This document shows, in pieces, positions 49,801 to 58,800 of a stretch of DNA of 64,000 nt. The notes under the pieces are model-generated. The model ran no database searches. It had not been told where the DNA came from and saw only the letters and a list, made by a program, of their open reading frames with translations. The DNA is taken from positions 17,369,884-17,433,883 of the forward strand of contig JAMKCF010000012.1 in assembly GCA_023634235.1 (NCBI GenBank), written 5' to 3'. The DNA is from Pisaster brevispinus. Its lineage: Eukaryota > Echinodermata > Asteroidea > Forcipulatida > Asteriidae. The translations under genes and the position numbers were made by a program. Positions within the stretch are counted from its first letter, which is position 1. Each line of letters starts with the position of its first letter.

Positions 49801-52800
49801 TTATAATGGACTTGGCTTTTACATACGTCTTCAGAGACTCAAGATCCTCTCAGAATTGTATGGGTCTTTTTATCATAAGAAGTGTTAATTGAATGATGAA
49901 ATGGGTGATTTTTTGTAAAATTACACACGAAATAATGCCAGCTTTAGAGCTTGAAGTAGCGAAACTTTGGCATGCAGCAGATGCATGTAGTGTACATGTG
50001 ACGCAATGATTTACCAAAAGGATAAAGCATACAATGTAGAGTGCTTATCACAGATTGGTATAAGGGTAAAAACCCAAAAGATCTGTATAAGGATGACAAA
50101 GAACAAAAGAAGAAAAACAAAACCCGCCAACATGTACCCTTGATAATTGTTTTTGTCAAGTAAACATGTACCGTAGGCACTTTGTATGTTCATGTAGCTC
50201 GTACAGTGTGACAGTATGCTAATTTACTTTTAGTTTTGTACCATATAGCATTCAGATTGATGATGAATGTTTCTGTCTTTCAGCCCATGTAGCGGAAACT
50301 TTGTGAAGGTGATCCATAAATGTTGTTTTGTCAAAATTGTTTGATTAGTTTTAGAAAAGAAACAGAAGTTTCAGTTTCCTTCAGCGCTTATAACCTATAG
50401 GCCTAGTGTACGCGTACCTGGGTAGAAAAGTGTACCTGTACACACTATGCACACATGTACATACATGTGTGTACCTCTTTACTAAAAATGACTGCCATCT
50501 TTGCTTCCAGGAAGTGACAGGTCACAGGTTCAGGTACATTGTTTGCACCTGATCTTGCACCCATGGCACGTTTGTACCGTAGTCTTACAACCTACATACA
50601 TTGTAATATACACCAGTGTTTCTCACCCTGTTTAGTTGGGTAGGTGCCTCTCTCTCAGGAGGAACACACATTGATTGGTTAATTCCCACTAGAGCGACTC
50701 TACCTTAACCTTGACAGAGTTGTTTTTGCATGAATTATTGTTTTGTTGGCATTCAGATGATGAGGAGGAGGAAGTTCAAATCGGCGAGGACTGGCAGAGC
50801 GAGGAGAAGTGCCTACTTTGCAAAGCAAGACAGCGGGCTGTTGAGGTGAGAAACTTTGATCATCTAAATCCATCACTTAATCACTCAGTAGTCGTAAGCC
50901 TGAACTAACTTGTGTATTTCCTCACTCACCACCCCACCCCCCCCCCCACAATCCGTCGCTCGCCTTCCTGAACACAAAGTGTTCAACAGATATGGAGAAG
51001 ACTACACTGGCCAATGACTGAAGAGTGGTGAGAAGGAGGTTGTGGCATTGCCGATGATTCTTCTCAAACATGGTAGTGTCACATCTAACAGTTAATCTGA
51101 GTGTTGACAAGTAATGTGTTCTCAAATTGAAGGGAGCGTAGCCATTTAGGCACTTATTTCCTATTTATGTGTCTGACCCTAGGGAGACATCTTAGACCCG
51201 TTCTGAATTAGTGGCCGTGGATCCAGCTATGGTTTGATCGGCACATCATCACGCATTAGAGTATGGGGCATCCTTAGCAACATCCTTAGCGCTAGTCTTA
51301 GCCGTAGCCGTAGCCATAGCCGTAGCCATAGCCGCCAATTGGAAGTGGCCTTAGTGCAGCAAATGTTTCTCAGAGATGCCTGGGAAGAAATGACTTGTTT
51401 TGACACTTTAACTTTTGTGTTTAGAAGGTTTCTGCTACCAGATCCTCTCATTAAGAAGTACTGCATTTTAGAATATAATAAACTATCACTCTTGATTGTT
51501 TTTAGAGTCTATGGGAAAAAGTGTATGGTGATTCTATTTGGACTTGAACCCAGTACCTCAGACTACTTGTGTTCCCCTCACAAAGTGAATTGTTGAAAAC
51601 AAAAAATAAAGACAAATCCAGCAACCATTGTTTTCCACTATTACATGTACTTGGGTGGCACTACCCTTGCATATACCCTTTGCAGGAAAGCATTCAGCTG
51701 AATCATGCTAGAACTTTGTATGTAGGGAGTGTCTCAAACGTCGGACATGGTCTAGCCGCAAGAGAGCGTTCCCGAGGGTACAAGCCCGCAACACACTGGA
51801 CTGCCAGAATGTTACGCGAGACAAAATCATTGTGCCAAAATTCAGGGAGCAATCCAACACGAATGAGTACTCGCATTTAGTATTTTGAGTGTTTCAATAG
51901 AACGTCCGCTGCAGTCCACCAGAACGGTCCATTTGCACGCACTTGAATACTTATCTGATCCAATTAGAACGCTCCTACCATTGCGACATTTGAGATGCTT
52001 CTTAATACATGTAGCATACTGTACACGTCATTGGTTGAAGATGCGCGGACAGTGCCGTCCGTAAAAATGCATGGTAGGCACCGTGTTTGAAATGGTAGGA
52101 ATGAAGGTAGTAGCCTTGTTGGACTCATCTTGACTAACATTGACCAAGATTAAGACATTCATGGTTGTGTTTGTTTGTGCATTGCAGGATACCATAGCAC
52201 AGCATCAGGCTTACATAGATAAAATAGAGTGTGGTCTAACCAACGGGAGAGGACGCCCGGAACATACCTCTCAACAACAGAGGCTCTTAAGAGCTGAGCA
52301 GTGGCTCGCTAAATCAGGTACATACTCCACCAATCTCATTATTTTTACATATTATCGTCGTGTCGGTGCAAAAATGTGTGTCTCCTAAAACAGCTCTTAC
52401 GTTACGCACGGGTTTAAAATTGTGAGAATGTCGTTTCTTGCTTAAAGTAGCCCACATGTACACACGAAACAAGTACATCTACGTGCTGAGATATGACTTT
52501 TTTTTTCCCAAAGATTTTTTGGCAAGATACAACATTTTTGCAAAATTAAGATACAACATTTTTGTACTGACGCGACGTTATTTTCTCTTTTCAATATGGA
52601 GGCTATTTGTGTAATTTCCCTCTCCTGTGAGACACAAGTAACCAGTACCCACCTAGTTTTTCTCAATTCTATTTCTGGTGAAGGAAACCAAGAATTGTTG
52701 GAAAGCAATCTTAATTAACCAAGCTTAGGTAGCCTGAGGAAACCTGTTAACAATGGACATGCTTAACATGAACAGGCTGTAGCAATGGTTGGTCTTCACA

Positions 52801-55800
52801 TACACATGTACATGGTGCATGTCCCCGAGGGGGTTGTGAGTACATGCCAATGTCCCATCTCCAAGAATTTCTAGCAAAACAAATTGCGCTATTGACTTCA
52901 AAGGTGACTAGTGTATTATAAATACAGGATTGGTAAGGATAAAAAACATCATTGTTCAATTCTTGTCTGAAAGATTACTGATTATGAAACTCATACTAGA
53001 ACCATTCTCTCTGTGATTTTTTTCCCTCTGAAATGAAGTCATATTCTAGAAAACTGTATCTGAAAACCTAAAAAAAAAGCAACAGCTGATTTCGGTTTTT
53101 ACAACCAAAATTAAGGACAATGTGTTAATATGCTGAAACTTGTGCGTGGTTTTTCACTATTTTCTCCTGACTCACCCAACGGATTAAGCCCCAAATTTCA
53201 CAGGTTTGTAATTAACTTTCATAGTTGATCACACAAAACATAATACTGTCTGCAACTATTTTTTCAGCTGTACCAATCTTGTATAAACCTTGAAATGCAA
53301 AGGACATTATCCTTTTTTTTCAAATGTGGATTCTGATTGGTGTAGCAAGGTCTCAAGCAACTATCACCGTTTGAAAATTATAATAGATTTTATCTCAAGA
53401 TTATTTATTGATCTTTGAAGCCTCTATAAGGCTGTGTATGTGGACCTTATAAGTTCAAATTTAAATCCGCACGTCTTAGCTTCACAAAATTGGGAAAGCG
53501 CAACAGCAAGCTTTTCAGAAGAAAATTGACCCGGTAATTTGTGTTTGCGTTGTCGCACATTGTTTGCTTAAAGGTATGGTCAGAGATTTGTAAATACGCC
53601 AAAAGTGTATGGCCATAAAAACTGACTTGGTGAGAAGCACTGCAGCTGTTGATAGTTGAAACTATTTTTGAGGAAGGATTCCCTTCAAAGTACTATGGTT
53701 TGGGTAATGTTTTCACTCCAAAACATTGGAATCTGAGACAAGATTTATGCATGGATCGTGTCTCAGATTTCTGAGGGTTGGTGTCCGTTCACGAATGCTG
53801 CAGCCAGAGATGTGATTGGTACCCGCTGTCACCTCGCTAAGCGTGTATGTCGTTCATGTGAAAACGTCGTGACAGTTTTTAAAATTAATTTCTCAGCAAG
53901 TAGCCTCTGTAGTCAGCTGAAACTTTCACATGTGACTTTTATGGTATCTTTCTTGTTAATTTTCCATTTTTAAGCATTCTGTTGACAAAACCAATCTACG
54001 ACCCCCATCTTTAAGCCGAAGTAAGACTTACTAGTTTAGGAGTGCCAACCCAGGCCTGGAATGTTATCTTTGAGAGGGCAAGGTGCTTTTCATTTTGCAA
54101 ATCTTTAAATCTACGGGAAGCTTTTGAGGGGGCACCAAGGCCACGACCAGGGCAACAGAGGCCATGGCTTTTATGCCCTCTGTGTAATCTTAGGCTTGAC
54201 AATCATGTGCAATGATTCTCTTCTTGGAAGAAGTGGTGTTTCTGGAGAGATTGGCGTGTCGTGTCCGAGCGGTCATGCACACTGGTCTCTAGCTCAGGGC
54301 CCAATTTCGTAGAGCTGCTTAAGCACAAAAATTTGCTAAGCACAATAAAATTTTGTTTACCAGAATAAGGTTACCAGCCAAACTACCATGTCACGTGTAC
54401 AATTTGTGGCTAGTATCCTGCTCATTTCTGCTTAGCAGGAAATTGTTAAGCATTATTTTCTGCTTAAGTAGCTTTATTAAATTGGGCCCTGGGCCTGGTG
54501 TTTCTGATCAGCAGGGTGTTGATTTGAGCAATTGAGTCCCGGTCTTGACACTTGTGTCCTTAAGCAGGACACTTTTTCATTATTGCTTCGCCATTTGGAT
54601 GGGACGTGAAGCCATTGATCCCATGTGTTGTGTAATGCATGTAAAAGAACCCAGTACACTTATCATCAAGAGAAGGGGTTCACCCTGGTGGGTCATTGCA
54701 CGGTGCATTCAGTTTGTGGCACAGCACCTTGTAAACCGTTACAAGGTGCTACCTGTGTAAAAATGGGTTGTGTAATTCCAAACACAGCTTTTCATACCTC
54801 TAAAATCTAATAAGAATTAGTGCTTTGGGATGCCCTTCGGGTGTGAAATGCGCCATGTAAAAAGTGATGACTAATATTAAAGGAACGAGGAGTAAGATAG
54901 ATCTCAACCTTTCAGATAGTTTACTCTTCTTGATCAATGTTGAAACCTGTGAGGTATTTACGTCATGGACGGTTCACCTCATTTCCAGTTTGCCCACATT
55001 TTTTTCTACTTGTGGAAAAAATACATTATCACAGTGCACCACAAAAAGATTTCAATGCTTATTATGAAACACAGTCTTCTAATGAGTGTGACTTTAGGCG
55101 TTGCCATAAACTCATCAACAGGCTTCATTAATATATGAAACCATGCCGGAGACATATTTATGTGAAATAAATTCATTAAATTATTTATTTTTTTCCCCCG
55201 GCTCTTGGAAATGACTAATTTCCAGGGAGGAAAAAAAAAAAATAAAGAAACAACAACAATACGGCAGTGCTCCAAAATCACATTGGGTGAATAGTCAAAA
55301 CATGAGGGATGCATTTTGTCATGTTGATGTGTACAATGTGTGTATGTATGCACATACAGGCATTTACACACGCCGTTGAGAAATTAAAGCATACATGTGA
55401 CAGGCATGATATTCCCCCTTCTGTTAGTCTGCTTTTCAGTTCTTATGCCTTTGGAAACGTCGGAAAATGTGGGATTAAATGGCCTGAAAAGTCTATTCAA
55501 GCCTACACCATATGAGCATGTAGGCCAGCCATATTTCTTGTACTAGATAAAAAAAAAATTCTACTTTTTGCCAAGACCAAATAACATGCTTGATGTAATC
55601 ACTTTCAGAGTGTTCAACATTTAAATAATGCAAACACTTGTTCATTTTATAAGAAAACTTAATTCCTTTATACCGCACATAATTTAGTAATTACGGCATT
55701 TACAACCTGTTCATTAGGTACATGTACGTGTCTACCTACATGTACACCATTCCTGAAACTTTCTCCACTCCCTGGGATGCATACAACCATAGCTGCTTAT

Positions 55801-58800
55801 ACTTTCTCAGCCCTTAGAGGTTCCCATTTGCACACCTGGGATAAGAGAAGCAATTCATGGTTACATGGAAGTGTCTTGCTCAAGGACAAAAGTGTCATGA
55901 CTACAAACACTAGGTTACGAACCCACTCTCCGGCCATCAGTGCTTCAGTCCAATATGCTAGACTGCTCGGCCCATGACACGCCACAATGAATTGACATGA
56001 GAAACTTGTTCCTGTAATCTTGTTTGATTTCTCTTTTTACATCTTACATGTGTGTAGGAGATCCAGACTTTTAAATTAGTTGAGAGATATTCGGGTCCTT
56101 GGCCTCGTTGACTGTGGTTTATATTTTCTTTGTGCGGTAAATGGTATCAGTTGACTCATGAGGTAGAATACGATTGCAAGAATAGTGTTCTTTTGGTCTT
56201 CTTGGTATTTTGTATTCACTGCTGACTTCAACTTTTGTTTTTCTTGGTCAGAAAATGATATCCACACTCATGAAGTATATTTAGGATATTCACTAGAAAA
56301 TTGATCTTTCCTTATGAGTCTTCTTGCTGTTTTGTTTTATTGACCGTTGATTGTGGTTTTTATGTTTTCTTGGTTTAGTGAATGATATCCACACCCACGA
56401 GGTAGAGTACGGCTCAGACGGTGAGCAGAACCAACCTCTGGACCTGAGTCGACAGGGCTACCTGGACAGAGAGGCCGCCTATGCAGACACCCAGGGTGTG
56501 CTAGGTCCATCCAACAAGCAACACATGCTCAAGGTGCCATCTATTACTGTGCACAGGTATGTCAAATATGGGTCTGTACAAAATTGAGGAAAAAATCCTA
56601 AGCTGTTTCAGGCACTAAAAAACGTCCGCCGTTAGTCTCCCCCCGCCCCCTTGAAAAAAAAATAAATAAAATTGCGGATAAAGATTTCATCTGACTTCAT
56701 TTACATGTGTACATTTTGGTCTAAAAAGCCCTTGGTCAAACATAATATTTATAAGCAATAAGCAATGAATGACTTGTGTATATGATTTGAGGTAACATTA
56801 TCTGTATACCTACTTAGCTGTGTAGATTTTGTTCTTTGCTATTTATTCTACTGCCGCGAAGTAGATTTCAGAATTCGGGAGACTATGTACCTAGTTCTGA
56901 AAAGAACTGTCCTGCTTATTAACTACTACCTGGGCGGAAGGTGGGAAATCGACCGGGACTACTACTTTTGCTTAGTGGATCGAGGGGACTCAGACGAGAA
57001 GTCCCCTCGATCCACTAAGTGAAGTAGTAGTCCCGGCCGGTTTCCTACCTTCCGCCCAGGTAGTAGTTAATAAGCAGGACAGTTCTTTTCAGAACTAGGT
57101 AGTCTTCCGAATTCTGAAATCTACTTCGCGGCAGTAGAATAAATAGCAAAACAATTCAAGTTCTCAAAGAACAAAATCTACACAGCAAAGTAGATGTGCA
57201 AATGGTGTTATCCCAAAGTGAGCAGACTTTACTTCACAATACATGTATTTTCTAACCAGTGTTGTGGGTTTAAGAGATTTTACACATGGTTGTACTCATA
57301 AGTTTACTTTTTATAGTTATTTCTTCTGTGGATTCTGACAAACATACAGGAACTTATTACTTTGCCTTACACTTGTTTGGAAGCTGCAGTCATGTTAAAT
57401 AATCATTGGTTGAAATTTTATCATTGCAGGCCATCCAAGAATAAAATGGGTCGTCCTCCGAAAGGCTATGGATCAGCGTCTTACACTCAGGACGACTTGA
57501 AACTTGCTCTGCAAGAGGTCCGCTCAGGGAAGGTAGGCACACGGCGGGCAGCAATGCTATTTGGCATTCCTCGCTCAACGATCCGCAACCATCTCAACCG
57601 ACACAGCTTCCTTGTGGTAGAGGAAGAAAATGATATTTTGGAGACACAGGATGTGTCTGAGTATCGGGGTAAAGTTGGCCTTGAGGATGGGATTGGAGTC
57701 AACGGGAAGCTGCTCTCAGACGGCAAGTTCCACACCCAAGATGAAGGGGAAGACATTGTCAGCAGGCTACGTAACTTCTTGGTAAGTCACACAATCCCTG
57801 TGAAACACCTTGATGACGACTTGGAGAATGGGCTGAGCCAGGAGATCCTTCAGGACCTTGTGGCCTCGTATGTCAGGCTGAGCCTGGTCGCTGGCCTGGA
57901 CGCAGACCGGTTACATGAGGAGAATGTTGCCAAGTGTAACCACGATCAGAACGGCGGGGCTAAACTGCCCCAACACTTACTAGAGACACTCATACATTGC
58001 CATCTTTCCGCTGAGGAGGAATGTTCAAAAGTCAATGGCAGCCGTGACCCAAAAGCCTTGAAGTCCTCGATCAAGCAACCACGCCCCCAGACTCTTCCCG
58101 ACCTGAAGATCCCGCTGTACAAGCCCATGAACTCTTGTTCTGAGAACCAAGAATCCGACGAAGAGAGTAGGAACGACAAGACAGACAGCCAGGATGGCAT
58201 GGACATGCAGGAATGGAGACAAACGTACAGTATGTCCTCCAGCAAGCCCTCATCTCCACAGGCATCACAGAGGTCAGGATGCTCCCAAGACAGTGCAGGA
58301 AAGCGCCCCAAACGGGGCCGCTATCGATGCTATGACCGCGACTGTCTGATGCAAGCCGTCAATGCTGTCCAAAGAGGAGAGATGACTGTCACTCGTGCTG
58401 GTAATGTCTACGGCGTCCCGCATTCAACCCTGGAGTACAAGGTAAAGGAGAGACACTTGAAACGTCTGGGGAAGCGGATGGGTAATCAGAAGATTAAATT
58501 GGAATACGATCAGAATGAGTCATCAGCAAGCTCGCAAGGGCTCCCAACTACTGTCTACCAACAAGAGGTCCAGCAGATGTCTGCGATTAATGCCACACAC
58601 AGGCCTTTTGAAAGCTTTGCTGAGAGGCTCCGTGCAATGAGTGAGAAGCAAGCCATGCACACCAATTTCAGCTTCTTAAAGCAAAGTCTCGCAGGGCAGC
58701 AGCAGCCGCACCAGCAGCCGACTGCCTACCTTGCCCAGACCTTGCTAGCACCAGGTCTAGGCATCAGCCCGGAGCTCTCCGACAAGTGCTACATCCTTGA

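Larger units (their letters stand above)
43546..50756 (+). other. LCORL-like intron 2 (7.2 kb)
   Basis: Non-coding. It includes family E (44675) and F (45215), family C (47645), family A (48181 and 48774 reverse), a CCAATTGGA-rich patch at 47349-47500, a 79-bp tandem repeat at 48454 and a tRNA-like SINE head at 49548. No nested gene is recognised. Confidence 0.6.
52318..56378 (+). other. LCORL-like intron 4 (4.1 kb)
   Basis: Non-coding. It carries E/F-type repeats (53060-53260, 53575-53970), family A (54051), a D SINE with a nested B element (54253-54879) and a D fragment (55840). No further coding exon is recognised. Confidence 0.6.

Noticed and set aside
51234..51596. 120-aa open frame with Ser-Arg repeats
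   Set aside because: The SR-like stretch comes from the tagccg hexamer repeat; there is no other coding evidence and it is not in phase with LCORL exons.
57362..57429. ATG at 57362 as the start of a separate 641-aa protein
   Set aside because: The sequence before 57430 is intron ending in a clean acceptor (tcattgcag), and the upstream exon ends in phase with 57430; it is the last exon of the LCORL-like gene.
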